Origin: Nymphaea colorata
Taxonomy: Eukaryota; Streptophyta; Magnoliopsida; Nymphaeales; Nymphaeaceae
Direction of reading: 5' to 3'
Assembly (NCBI RefSeq): GCF_008831285.2
Contig: NC_045143.1
Location: 13,133,214 to 13,197,213, forward strand
DNA length: 64,000 nt
A program made the position numbers and the translations under genes. Below the pieces are notes generated by a model. The model ran no database searches. It saw nothing but the letters and a program-made list of their open reading frames with translations, and was not told the origin of the DNA. This document shows positions 21,201 through 33,248 of this stretch, one piece after another (position 1 is the stretch's first letter; every line of letters begins with the position of its first letter).

Positions 21201-24200
21201 AAGAGTATATGAGCACTATTACATATTGACTGGTTTTACATAGCTAAAGAATACACTTGTGTATCGGTACATACAAGGGCATTCATAGCACCAGCCTTCT
21301 TGTGGTGCTGGAAGCCTGGACGCTTCTCACGAGACACATAGACAAGTCGTGGAAGTTCATTTCCTTCACTGTCAAGCCCTCCACTTTGGCCCAAGAAAAC
21401 CTACACAGTGTGAATGAAGACGGCAAAACTTGATGAAAACATGTGAAATAGTCACCTCAATGAACTACAAAATTTCCATGCGAAAGCATGACCAACATAA
21501 TATGCTAAAAACAACTGCCAATAATGAAAACAAATTTTTGTTTTCTACAGATTATGATGATCCCTTTTGAAGAATAGTTGGTAATTCAAGTTCCACTACC
21601 AGAGGAAAGCTATGTCCATCCAGCATACCTGAATCATTCCTGGATGATCTCTGGTGTTATTTCCAGGCCATGGAGTGCCATCTTGCATGATCCATCCTTC
21701 ATCAGGAATCTTCTGTGCTTTGGCCACCAAACCATTGACACGAACTTTGAACTCCTCATATTCCCTCTAAGGACAAACATAAGGAACAAGTAAAGAACCT
21801 GTTATGAGTGTTCGGGTATCAAGGTGGTCTATGAACATCAAATCAATAACCAATTACCTTCATGGCCCTGCGATCCTTCACAAATGAAGTTTGAACTTTG
21901 TCCTTCAGGTAGTCTATTTTCTGGGCAAAGTACCACTCTGGGGCACGAGGCTCAATATTGTACTTCTTGCAAAAAGGAACCCATTTCCTAGCAAATTCAG
22001 AGGTTTCTGAAAGAGCTTCAAATGTCAACATGGCAGCTCCATCATCGGACACATAGCATGAGACCTTGTCCACAGGATAGTCAACTGCAAGAATTGAGAG
22101 AACAGTGTTGGCTGTGACAAGTGGAGGCTCCTTTAATGGGTCAACTGTACTGACAAAAATGTCAACCGCAGCCAACTGAGAAGGTTCTCCTTCTCTGTCA
22201 TACCTGCAGCCCACAATAACTTGACACTAACAATTTGAATTATTCAATAGTCGATCTGAAGTAGATGAGGTATGAAATCTCACCTAAGTGCGAGGCGGTC
22301 CAGATAAGTCTCACGGTTTACCGGGAACCATTTTGGAAATTGGTCCAATATCCAGGATATGGCAAACCATATCTCACATACCACAGAGATCAGCCACAAT
22401 GCATAGGCATTTCTCACAGGATTTGTGATTCGGTAATGCAAGAAAAAAGCAAGGATAACAAGCCGAAGAGCAATAACCATTCTATATGGGTTTATTCGCG
22501 ATGAAGGAATAGGAACCTTTCTTGAAAGTGGCTGACGGGCTTCATCATTCCTATGTTGAGAAAGGAAAACAGTAAGAAATCTCTGTTAAAAACCAAGGCA
22601 AAAAATTATATGCAGGAAAAAGTAGACGAACTTCTTTGAATATGTACAATGATATAAATAACTGATAGCCTATCATAGCATGGATCCTATCATTCTAAAA
22701 TACTTTAAGATCCAAATTTTTCTAATTTTAGCATTATAACATATGTGTGGAGGCAATGCATCTCACGGTGAAATGTTTTTTAATTTAAGCACAAAGGAGT
22801 GAGACGGCCACCCACAGGAAGACTCTTCCCATGAAAAGGCAATTCATTGAATGCAATTTGCCGTTCATGGATGAAAGAACAGCCTCCTCTTTCATATGGA
22901 AAAGGCTGAAACAAACTTGCAAAAAATGGAATAAGGGAAAGAATATCAAAAAGAATTCAAGCAACAAACAACAGGAAGAATATGTACTCGGAACAAATGC
23001 ATGCTCATTCTGATGACAGATTGACAAGTAGACCTTTTCATATGCTAGGCAACTAAGACCAACCAACACATGCAGTTGAGTAGCTAAATCACTTTATTTT
23101 AAATATGCGACACCATCAGGTATCATTTTCACATTCAATTCATCCTCACAAGCCTCGGTATTAAGACAATGATAGTAGCATAGTTACATAAACTAAGTAA
23201 TTCAATATCTACGCCAAGTGGTTCTCCTTCACCTAAAAAATTATTAATGATCAACTAAGCGGTTTATCATATATATTCATGTAGAAGCAAAATCATCTAT
23301 TCCAAGCACAATGCTCAAGGACTTACAATAGGGGGTCATCCATGTTCACATCAGTACAAGAATCAACATCTCCTCCTTTTCCTTCAGAAGCAGCAGTAGT
23401 TCCACCCATCACATGAATAACATTTTTTTTCTGCTTCAATTTCCAGCTGTCAACCCTCTCTTTCCATGCAACATTTCCAAAGGACTGTGAACCAAATTCT
23501 CTCGTTGGATCAACAGCTCTAATGCTTCCTGCAGGATAAGATACCTTCAACTATTTCATTCAAATAAAGGCTCTAATATTTCTGCTGACTGGATTATAAA
23601 CAGATAAAGAAATAAGAAAATATCTCTTGAATACAAAAGTATCTTATACAACACCTGACTGGAGTTCATAAGGCAACGGATGGACACGCTTTGCACTACC
23701 ACCAACTGAAGGAGAAGGCATGGTATGATGATCTGGTGATGCTGCAGGTATCTCACCAGAGAGCTGGAAATTCTCCAATCATCATTTATTGCACACTTTA
23801 TAAGGAAAGAATGCTGAACAGTGTACAAAGGAACATACCACATGGCCATGATTAAGTAAAGGGGTCTGATTTGGTGAAACCTCCCTTCTGTCATAAGCAG
23901 GTGCCCGTCCATCCCCAGGTCGTCCATAAGTCAGTTGCCAACTCATCATTGCCTCTGCTATCTTCTGCTTCCGATTGTGATTACCAGATGAATAGTTAAA
24001 GTCACTGGCTACCTCATCAGTGTCATCATCCTCACCTTCATCACTTCGAACACGAGCACTTCCTGCAAGCAGATAAAGACAACACTTACAAAACATTTTA
24101 ATAATAAGGCACCTATTGCATGTAGAACAAACTCTTTTAGGAGTTCCATTACTAATTAAATCAACAGCACAACGTGATAATAGCTATCTCTTCCAAACCT

Positions 24201-24836
24201 TTATGCCTTTTGTATATGGTCTTGCATTGAGGACAGGATTGATTCCCATCCTTCCTCTCATATTCGTAGCAAGGCCTACACACAGGGAATGAGCAAATAT
24301 TGCAGGCAACAAAGACATCACCATCTAAGTTCAAGCCAACATCATCACCACAGATCTGGCAAACCTGCCCATTCAGATGCTTCAAATGCGTTGGCTGCAT
24401 TCAAATAGGACACCATGTCAAAACGTATTAACTGAAGGGTGAAACAGCATCACAAATTAAAGACATGGTTGCTTTTAAGATCATAAGGGACAAACAAGCA
24501 AATGCATGAAAGATGTAATAGACTGATAGTATGTGCATGAATAAACTAACAGAGCATATTAGAAGGAATATGGAATGTGAACATGTGTATGACATAACGG
24601 AAACTATGACTCACGGAAGACGCCAATCAAAATCTTTTCTCATTGTTCTCAAAAGTCCAAAGAAAAAATATTGAGCAAATTCTAGTATGGAGGATCTGCA
24701 TAAAATCAGAGAAGGAACTCAATTACATTAAAAGGAAAATAAGAAAAAGCGTACTAGCCTCAGATACGCCTCCTTCAGGACCATACTGTGCCTCACCAGA
24801 GGTATTCCCACGGGATTCTAGCCTATGAGCGTCCAT
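18231..24836 (-). CDS. CESA3-like: Cellulose synthase catalytic subunit (CESA3-like), 14 exons, 1097 aa
   Basis: Plasma-membrane family-2 glycosyltransferase that polymerises UDP-glucose into beta-1,4-glucan in the rosette complex. Exons (minus): 24768-24836, 24199-24394, 23839-24062, 23655-23763, 23327-23528, 22284-22550, 21858-22203, 21629-21766, 21275-21400, 20980-21192, 20593-20857, 20296-20498, 19608-19958, 18231-18815. All introns are GT-AG, phases agree, and the spliced 3294 nt has no internal stop. The N-terminal RING-type zinc finger has eight Cys between 35 and 80. Two membrane helices lie at about 291-337, and more lie in exons 13-14. Catalytic motifs are DDG 409-411, DCD 576-578, TED 795-797 and QVLRW 835-839. 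The ending [13 protein letters not shown] and the overall sequence resemble the CESA3 primary-wall class; the class call is from memory. The first 23 residues look divergent, so the exon 1 donor (GGC|GTATCT) is the least certain junction. Start chosen at 24836: the reading preserves phase and has upstream in-frame stops. Confidence 0.96.
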
Positions 24837-26490
24837 TAGCAAGCTTCAGTGAAATCTCAGCTAAATCACGAGACAAAACAGGCTGCGATGGTTCGGCTCC
24901 ACCTTTACATCGATAATTTCACGGTTTCTTAGTTTCACCATATCATTCTCTTTTCTTTGTCCAAAGACAAGTGCTGAGTTTCCTGGGGCAAGAATTCAAG
25001 TTGTTTAGAGCAACTATAAACAGAGAGACCTACCAGCCAAAGGGTACGGCAGAAACCAAAAACATGAAGCAGGAATTCAAGAGCTCCGGGCGATTCCTTC
25101 TTTCACTAATCAAACGAAAAAACAAAGGCTTCAAGACCCAGAACCAACGCTAGAATTCCAACAGAAAACATGCGCTACAACTTAGCCACAACCAGCAACC
25201 ACGGAATACAAGGGGTTCCTTCAGCGCAGCAAAGCCCAAACACTGACTCGTACCTGCAGCCCAACGACCCTCTTGATATGCCAGCAAAGAAGCTCCTCCA
25301 CAGAACATCTTAAAAGAGCTCTTTGAATAATGAACTAATTGACAAGATGGAAAGAATAAAGAAACCCGTTTTTCCACTATAGAAGATTAACTTTTCCAAC
25401 AGAAAAAGCCCTTGAAGAAAACGACTGCCTGCCGACAAATACAAGAGACGGAGTTGCCAAGAGTTCACGACTTTTTGCGGGTTATAACAACGCCTGGAAA
25501 CAATTGCCAAGAAAGATTGGCACGGTGAAAACACACGAATACAAACTAAAGATGAGTATCAAAACTGTTACCACATCGCGTTTCAGGGAATTGTAAACCA
25601 ATGGGAGACGAATTATTCAGACGAGCTAAGGATTTCCAATGTTAAAGACCGCTCGTGAATCCGTAAAAAGGGAAAACAGGCCCGAGACTTTCAGATACTA
25701 GAACACTACAATTGCGCCATATAATAGACAAACTGTCAATGTCTTAGATTATAAAGTGCAAAGATTGGTGTAAAATGTTATTACAATTTCGCAGGGGAGC
25801 TCCAAGAATTCAACATGGAGTAAAAATGCCCACAGAAAGCCTTAAACGCAAGATATACATACCCTATAAAATATCAACCAAATCTATCGCAAAAAGTACA
25901 GTATTTCAAAGATTCTGACGCAAGAAACGCAGATTCCTTTTCCTTCTTCTCGGCCAACCTGCAACAAACTAATCGCCGACCGGTTGAACTCAACAAATAT
26001 AGAAAGTTTAAGGCTCGATCGGCCGGACTTGCCCAGAACATCCGGCCCAATTTCTACAATTTCTATATTAGCAAGGTTCGTAAATGAAAGTTTCTATATT
26101 AGCATGGTTTGTGAATGAATGCGGAATGATTTTCTAGGGCTTTCTCCGGAGTGCGGGGCATCATATTGAATACGTGCGGGTGTTGTTGGAGTGGGTTTCG
26201 CGTTCCGGCACTTCACTCCAAGGCCGAGAGGGAGAGGGAGAGAAGAAGCTGCATAACCAAGCAGCTGACCTGGCAAGCAACACGCAGCGGCGCTGCCCTG
26301 GATTATCCGGTCAAGAGAGAGAGATATAGAAAGTCAAACGCTTCCTTCGGACGGTTGGGGTGAGCGTCGGGGCTACGCTTGGACTAGGCCACGGCGTCTC
26401 GGTTGGTTCAAACTGAATTGTTGACCTGATCCGATGTTTTGAGTGGAGTTGTTCACAATGCATATCAACAGCGTTTTTTTTTTGAGGTTC
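24837..26490 (-). promoter_or_regulatory. Presumed 5' UTR and promoter region of the cellulose synthase gene
   Basis: No coding sequence is supported upstream of the start. A 5' UTR intron is possible, but I could not define splice sites or a TATA box. The part at 26140-26420 is GC-richer, with GAGAGGGAGAGGGAGAG at about 26225. Functional role is inferred from position only. Confidence 0.35.
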
Positions 26491-26841
26491 CTTTGACATA
26501 AGGGTGGGTATTGGGCCGGGCTGGCCCAGTAAGGTCCGGCCCGATCGTGCCAGTCAGCTGGGCCCGGCCCGATAGCCCGGGTCTCGGTTCGGGCTCGTTT
26601 CGATCCGGTTCATTTAAAAATAAGAAATAATTTTTTAATTATAAAAGAAATTTTTTTAAATATAAAATATATTTGTTAATAATAAATATATATTATTAAA
26701 ACAAAAACAATTAAAAAAATATTTTTTAATCATAAACTGGCCGAATCGAGCTGGACCGTACTGACTCGGGCTAAGTTTTTCCCAGCCCAGACCCGGGCCT
26801 GCACGGCAACGCCCCGCCCAATGCCCAGGCCTGCTTTGACA
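26491..26841. mobile_element. hAT-type MITE, 335 bp, with 8-bp target duplication
   Basis: The 8-mer CTTTGACA occurs at 26491-26498 and again at 26834-26841. Between them (26499-26833) the left end TAAGGGTGGGTATTGGGC pairs with the inverted right end CAGGCCTGGGCATTGGGC, 13 of 18 matching. The ends fit the hAT-type terminal consensus CAGGGGTGGGCA. Each arm of about 100 bp is rich in GGGCC/CCCGG motifs, giving an imperfect long inverted repeat around a very AT-rich core (about 26618-26735). There is no coding capacity, so it would have been moved in trans by a hAT transposase. Confidence 0.82.
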
Positions 26842-27903
26842 GCAAGAACAATTTATAGCTGTTTCATAAATTTGGTTTTAGAAAAATTCATAAAATGGTT
26901 GTCAGTGATTTATAAATTTACCTAAATTTTTGTATCACATTTAAGAAAAACTACTTTTTGTCTCTTTCTACCTTAATTGTCTCCCTTTTTGATTGTGGAG
27001 CTATGTGAACTGTCACCACTTAGAGTGTGTTTCTAAGGGTCCAAATGTAAACTCTAACTTACATCGGTTTTTTTTTTCTCTCTCTCTCTCTTGTTGGTTT
27101 CAACTGGATGGCAGTGAAATTGTTCAGTTTCGGCATCAGTAAATTTCTCTCTTTCTTATTTCAAAACAAACTGCGAACTTATGGTGGCATTTGGCAATAG
27201 GACAGCGTTTGATGGACATATCACAAAAATACAGTGTATCTATGAGCATCCAATATTGAGAGATTCGAACTCTTGTATGTAATCATCATTTTGCTAATAG
27301 ACTCTTGCTTTCAAAGACTTTGATACGGATTCCATGTCCGAGACAACATTGATATGAAGAATTGGTCAGTAATCACGTCGACAAAATCAAATATCAGCTT
27401 AAGTTTCAACAGTTCTTGTCTTTACATTTTTGGCTCGACGCCGGTCTCCATGGATCCAAGCTAAGAAATACATGGCTCTCTTTTGACGAAGCCGAGAGCG
27501 CGAAACCAAAGCGTTGTCCCTGGGACTCGAAGACGAGCACAAACACCAAACTAAGGCAAACCCAATCAACGGTTGGGTATGGGTGAGATGACCGTTTTAT
27601 GTATGACCGCCAACTGTCGGTGGACCAACGGCCGGGGCAGAGAGAGAGAGAGAGAGGGTGAGTGAACGGGGTTAAAAAGAAGCAAGTGTCGGTGACCGAC
27701 GCTACGAGCACACGCAAATGAGCTGAGGAGGAGGCCGCGCGTCAAGATGTACACTTCCTTTTGGCCCTTTCTCCTTGTGGTGTACAGGGAACGAGAAGGA
27801 TCGGGTTAGGTCGGCTAGCTGTCATCTTTGGCCTTCACTCCTGCTCAGTCTAAAGATACTATATTTTTGTGACTTGACCTGAAAGAGATAGGGTTGTGAT
27901 GTT
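26842..27903. other. Gene-free stretch with simple repeats
   Basis: Contains a CT run at about 27077-27091 and a GA run at about 27640-27657. The open frames around 27362-27754 have no recognisable domain. Confidence 0.4.
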
Positions 27904-28203
27904 CCAGGTTTATTCCACGCTTAAATTATTGGGAGGTCCACATGAAGAGAAAGGAACTCAGGGGCTCATTATTTGTTCTCACGTTGGATTTTATTCAGAC
28001 ACACTTGCTCATTTAATTTTATTTTCTTTTCTCTCTCTCTCTCTTCTTCCAGGTTTGTTCCACCGTCAAATTATTGGGAGGCCCACTTTAAGAGGAAGGA
28101 ACTTTAAGGACACATTATTTGTTTTTTCATGTTGGATTTTATTCTGACACAGTTGCATGCCCTTATTCAATTTTGTTTTCTTCTCTCCCTCTCTCTCTCT
28201 CTC
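27904..28203. repeat. Tandem duplication, about 145-bp unit ending in a CT run
   Basis: Copies begin CCAGGTTTATTCCACGCTT at 27904 and CCAGGTTTGTTCCACCGTC at 28049. Both contain AAATTATTGGGAGG, ATTATTTGTT and GTTGGATTTTATTC, and both end in CTCTCTCTCT. A third partial copy starts near 28205 (AAGGTATGCTACACGTTAAA). Confidence 0.8.
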
Positions 28204-28320
28204 AAGGTATGCTACACGTTAAAATTAGTGGTTAAGTGGCTCGTTGGAAAATGCCCCGGTAGCTAGGATTAATTTCAGGTAAATGTATTATATACATTTT
28301 GGACGATTATCAAGCTGGAT

Positions 28321-28615
28321 CATATGAAGCTCTTGGTGGAGTTTTATCGAAATTCTTTGTTACCTCGAGTGTTTCATATTGTTATTCTTACTTTGATTTC
28401 AAAAGTCTGCTGATGTCCTATATGCCAATATATTCACACCTATGGCTATTCTTGGAGCAGTGCATCAAATTGTTGTAAATGTTCTTGCTGATTGGACAAA
28501 GGGACGCATTTCTCATCTAATTTCTTCTACTCAATTTGCTTTCACTTAAGGCCAGTTTTTGCAGCATAATTATGTTTTGGCCGGTGCAAACACACTAAAT
28601 TTTTCACCATGAACA
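28321..28615 (+). pseudogene. LINE (L1-type) reverse-transcriptase fragment
   Basis: The plus-strand frame reads FHIVILTLISKSADVLY, then NIFTPMAILGAVHQIVVNVLADW, then RISHLISSTQFAFT followed by a stop and GQFLQHNYVL. This is the plant L1 RT order (ITLIPK, RPISL..YKI..K.LA.RL, LIS..Q.AF..GR). The conserved PIS and KGR parts are altered, and neither the catalytic FADD box nor an endonuclease is present nearby. Confidence 0.65.
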
Positions 28616-28680
28616 AATCACTACTTTACCCCTTGCATATTGTTTTGAGAATAGAATCTTCTAAAAGTGTTTTAAATATA

Positions 28681-30720
28681 GGGGTCGTTCACCTACATTC
28701 AATCTATCTTGCTTAGGCAATTAACACTTAAGAGTTTAGAAAGGTAGAGCCTGCTAGATGCTGCCACTTTCATAAATGACATTTTGCACCTAAACTTTAG
28801 CATTTTGCCCCTAAACTTTGGACAACTTTTAGAACTCTAAGAATTGCCTAAAACCAACTCAATTAAGATAATTCCCACTTTTACCTATCTTCAGTTGCCA
28901 CTACAATCAGCTCATTGGCTTTAACTTACATTGAATTAGCACACTCTAAACCAAGGCAGCTCACTGAACCAAAACACTGCCGTTTATAGATCACTACGAC
29001 ATTCTCAAACCTTACTAAGCTCCAGTTAGGATCTCCTCATTGTAACCCGAATAAAAACCTAACTTACTTTCTTTTCTAATTCTAGATTTTATTTATAGAC
29101 TAGGATGTCTGATTTCACAATGACGTTATCTCTCCTATGCAACATTGACAAATAACATTTTGCCCATAAACCTTGGACAATTTTCAGAACTCTTAGAATT
29201 GCCTAACACCAACTCAATTAGGATAATTCTCACTTTTACATATCTAAGGCAGCTCACTAAGCTAGAACATTGCCATTTATAGATCACTATGACATGCACA
29301 TACTGATTGAGCTCTTACTAGGATCGCCTTATTGTAACCCAAGTAAAAACCTAACTTAATTTCATTTCTAAAGTCCATATTTCAATTATAGATTAGGATG
29401 ACTAATTTCACAATGACATTACTCTCCTATTTAAACATAGGCATCATTCACATAGGCATCTGCTAGGTGCTGCCACTTTGACAAATGACATTTTGCCCTA
29501 AACTTGAAAAACTTTCAGAACACTGAGAATTTCCTAAAACCAATTCAATTAGGATAACTCTCAGTTTTACTTATCTTCAGTAGTCATTACAGTCAACTCA
29601 TTGGCTTTCACTTATATTGAATTAGCTCACTTTGATCAAAGGCAGCTCACTACGCTTGAACACCACCATTTATAGATCACTAGGACATCCTCAGACCTGA
29701 CTGAGCTCCAATTAAGATCACGTCATTGTAACCCAAGAAAAAACCTAGCTTACTTTCATTTCTAATGTCCATTTTATTTCAATTATAGACTAGGATGCTT
29801 GATTTCACAATGACATTATCATTCCTATTTAAACATACGGGTCGTTCACATAGGATTCAATCCATCACACTTAGGCACCTAACACTTAAAGTTTAGAAAG
29901 CTAGAGCTTGCTAGGTACTGCCACTTTGACAAATGACATTTTCCGCTAAACTTTGGACAACTTTCAGAACTCTGAGAATTGTCTAAACCAACTCAGTTAG
30001 GATAATTCTCACTTTTACATATCTTCAGTAGCCACTACAGTCAGCCCATTGGCTTTCACTTATATTGAATTAACTCACTTTGAACCAAGGCAGATCACCA
30101 AACACGAATACTGCTGTTTATAGACCACTAGGATATTCTCAACCTGACTGAGCTCCAGTTAGGATCACCTCATTGTAACCCGAGTATAAACCTAACTTAC
30201 TTTCATTTCTAAAGTCCAAATTTCAATTATAGACTAGGATGCCTGATTAGACAATGATGTTATCTCTCCTATTTAAATTTAGGGGTCGTTCACCTGGGAT
30301 TCAATTCATCCTGCTTAGGCACCTAACACTTAGAGTTTAGTAAGCTAGACCCTGCTAGGTGATGCCACTTTGACAAATGACATTTTGCCCCAAAGCTTTG
30401 GACAACTTCCAAAACTTTGAAAATTATTTGAAACCAACTCAATTAGGATAATTCTCACTTTTACATATCTTTATTAGCCACTACAGTCAGCTCATTGACT
30501 TTCACTTACATTGAATTAGCTCACTCTAACCCAAGGCAGCTCACTAAACCAGACATTGACATTTATAGATCACTAGGACATGTTCAAACCTGACTGAACT
30601 CCCGTTAGGATCTCCACATTGTAGTTTGAGTAAAGACCTAACTTACTTCCATTTCTAAAGTCCAGATTTCCATTATATACTACAATGTCTGATTTCACAA
30701 AGACATTATCTCTCCTATTT
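28681..30720. repeat. Satellite-like tandem array, about 445-bp unit, five copies
   Basis: Each copy runs in the order GGGTCGTTCAC, CTGCTAGGTGCTGCCACTTT, AATGACATTTTGCCC, CCAACTCAATTAGGATAATT, GGCTTTCACTTA, AGGCAGCTCACTAA, CATTGTAACCC and ACTAGGATG, ending near TCTCTCCTATTT. The ACATTTTGC landmark recurs near 28780, 29156, 29489, 29937 and 30380, giving spacings of about 376, 333, 448 and 443. Copies 4 and 5 are full length. Copies 2 and 3 lack internal blocks. Copies differ by roughly 10-15 percent by eye. The unit has no open frame. Confidence 0.9.
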
Positions 30721-30945
30721 GGCAGGATCCAATCTCAATTTGAGTTTCACTAGAGCTGGTCAGCTTGTACTGAACTAGGATCATATTCTTCAATGTTGAA
30801 TTGAAGTACCTTTAGCTCAATTCCATTACTTTCCCTCTTGAATGGAGCACAATTGTGATCTTGTGAATTCACTGAGGGTTGTTAAGTTATTGACATCCAC
30901 TTAGTGCGCAACTCAACTTCTGAGTTCAATTTTGAACGATCATGG

Positions 30946-32150
30946 TGTTAACAGCTCAAATTTTCTCACACGAATCTTAGTGGAAATTTCGAAATTTTGC
31001 AAAATCTTTTACGCAAAGTCAAAAGTAATGCTTAGATGCCCACAAATCCAAAAGCTAGAGCAAAATCTGGGAACAATCTTGATTCAAAGACTAAAGCTCT
31101 AAACTGACTTAGAGCTTTGGATCTCAATTCAATCCTATACGAGAGTTAAAACAAGATTTCAAGATTCAAGCTTTAATGCAGGCTAAAGCTTCAAAACTTC
31201 AATTAGAACTAAAAAAGAGCTCTAGAAATTGATCTTGATCAAAGCCAGGGAGCAAGGTCTAAATCCGATTTCAATTCCCGATTTGGATTTAAAATCTTGA
31301 TCAGAACTAAGTTAACACATTGACTTAGTAAATTCTTCCAATACTGGAATTATGGACTAAAATATTCATTTCAATTCTAAATGCAATAATAAAAACCTTT
31401 AATTCGCAATTATTTCAAATCAATTTATATAACCAAGAGTACATGATCCAATTATCTAACTCCTCAAGTTGAAAAGGATTTGAAATACTGAGTAATTGAA
31501 TTATGCTTTGTGAAAGTTGAACCAATTTGCCATACACTCGTCAAGAGTGTTCAAAGTTGGTAACATACTAAAAATGTATGGCCAAGTGCAATAAGCAAAT
31601 TAAAATCAAAGTTCAGACTAGAATTAGATGAAAATCTAGGTTCTACAATGTAAATAACTAAATTAGGTCTAGTCGAAGCCCAAGCCATGATGGGCTTTGC
31701 TTGAGCCTAGACTCACCTAGCTACCATGCATGGACTAGGTGGGTCCAATAATTTTTAAAAGTAAAGAGAATTTGATTTTCTTTGCCTTGTCACTAATCCT
31801 AATCAAAATATTCTAGCCAATAGAAGACTAGGGTCGTCATTTTAATTAGTGGATTTCAAGATAAAATGAGGTGGCATCTAGCTCATCATTTCCAAATTTT
31901 CTTTTCATCCATATAAGAAAATTAACATTGGCTACTCTTTGCCATGTCTTCCGATTTGGCTAACCAGAAATTTCCAAGAATTTCCCTTGTTGATAATCAT
32001 GTGAATTGATAAGTAATCCAAGAATTCCCAATTCTTCATTTCATCCAATTTTTCTTTTCATCATTTCCAGTAATCATGTGAATTGATAAGTAAACTCAAA
32101 TTTCCCTTGTTGACATTTTCTTAGACGAAATGAATATCTCCACTAGCATG
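30946..32150 (+). repeat. Probable LTR of a Tat-like Gypsy element
   Basis: It starts TGTTAACAGCTCAAATTTTCTCA, very close to the start of the Tat LTRs at 36568 and 41232 (TGTTAACA..CCAAATTTTT). Like them it has a long CAAATT-rich first part, then a GGTGGCA segment and a CCATATAAG TATA-like box at about 31908. Beyond the first 25 bp there is little direct alignment, so it would be a related family, solo or truncated. Its right end is not determined. Short internal duplicates such as AATTTCCCTTGTTGA lie at 31979 and 32099. Confidence 0.45.
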
Positions 32151-32519
32151 CTTGATTTTGACATAATAAATTGAGTTTACATTAAGATAAATGGCTCATA
32201 TGTTGCTACACCAGAAAGTTGGAGATGATGGAGAAGCAATTTACAAAGTACAGAAGCATTAAATAGAATATCAGCTGCAACCTATAGGTTCATACCATGT
32301 GTATGTATGAGAATATAGTTCTGTGCTTAAGGACCAGTACATAATGTAGCAATTTCTTTGGTAGATTTTCTTTCATTGGGATATCTTGCCCACTCAATAT
32401 CGAGAAACCAGTTGTTTGGAATACAAACGATGAAGTGATCCACAGGTCATACTGATTTGTGCCCTTGAAATAGTGCAATATGCATTTTATTGCCCTTTAA
32501 TGAGTAGTCAGAGCCCAAT

Positions 32520-32760
32520 GTCACAACAACAAACGTAGTCATCAGTTGTGGCTTTTACTGTGGCCAATGGCACTTGGCCATGGTTGTCTTAGTAACTTGC
32601 CAAGGGTTGCCTTCACTGCAAGTAACACGACCAGAAACTTTTTCCAAGGTCAAGGCCATACATAAAAAATGGAGGAAAGAAAATGATCTCTAGTAGGGAT
32701 AAATTCATTGTTATAGGTTTGTAGTGGTGAGCTGTCACCACTTATAGCATCATTTGGAAA
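32520..32760. repeat. Dispersed duplicate, copy A
   Basis: It shares with 33028-33248 the ordered blocks GTCACAACAACAAAC, CATCAGTTG, AGGGTTGCC, AAACTTTTT, AAGGTCAA, GGAGGAAAGAAAA and TTATAGCATCATTT, about 80 percent alike by eye. Confidence 0.75.
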
Positions 32761-33027
32761 TTACATGTATGTTGAATAGTAACCATATATAAAATGTTAG
32801 TATCATGACAATAAACTACAGTTCCTATTCTCATGACATGTTTTCCATTTTTAGTGATTGGAGGAATAGACTATGGTGAGTAGAAAGCAGTACCCCTCTA
32901 GTGAACACATAGAAAGAAGAACAACTCGATCTTCTCACTTTTGGTAGTGGAGAATCAATGATCCTCCATTCTCTCTTTCTCAGTTTGAGGATTTGCATTG
33001 GTTTCATGAATGCCTATGTGGGTTGAT

Positions 33028-33248
33028 GTCACAACAACAAACATAGCCATCAGTTGCGGCTTTCACCATGGACAATGACAATTCACCATGGTTGCTTTAG
33101 TAAATTGATAAGGGTTGCCCTAGCTTCAATTAACATGCCCACAAACTTTTTGCCAAGGTCAAAGCAATATGAAAAAGGGAGGAAAGAAAAGGACCGAGAA
33201 TGAATTCATTGGTGGTGAGCAGTCACCATTTATAGCATCATTTCTAAA
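33028..33248. repeat. Dispersed duplicate, copy B
   Basis: Second copy of 32520-32760, same orientation, about 508 bp downstream. The unique DNA between the copies (32761-33027) has no recognised content. Confidence 0.75.

Noticed and set aside
22785-23069. Minus-strand 94-aa frame within the cellulose synthase gene
   Set aside because: It lies wholly in intron 5, shows no CESA similarity, and is not needed for a continuous protein.
24971-25534. Frames upstream of the cellulose synthase start
   Set aside because: No similarity to any family, and the position fits the 5' UTR/promoter; treated as non-coding.
28681-30720. Repeated blocks considered as a CRISPR-like array
   Set aside because: Units are about 445 bp with no short repeat-spacer pattern, in a plant nuclear context.
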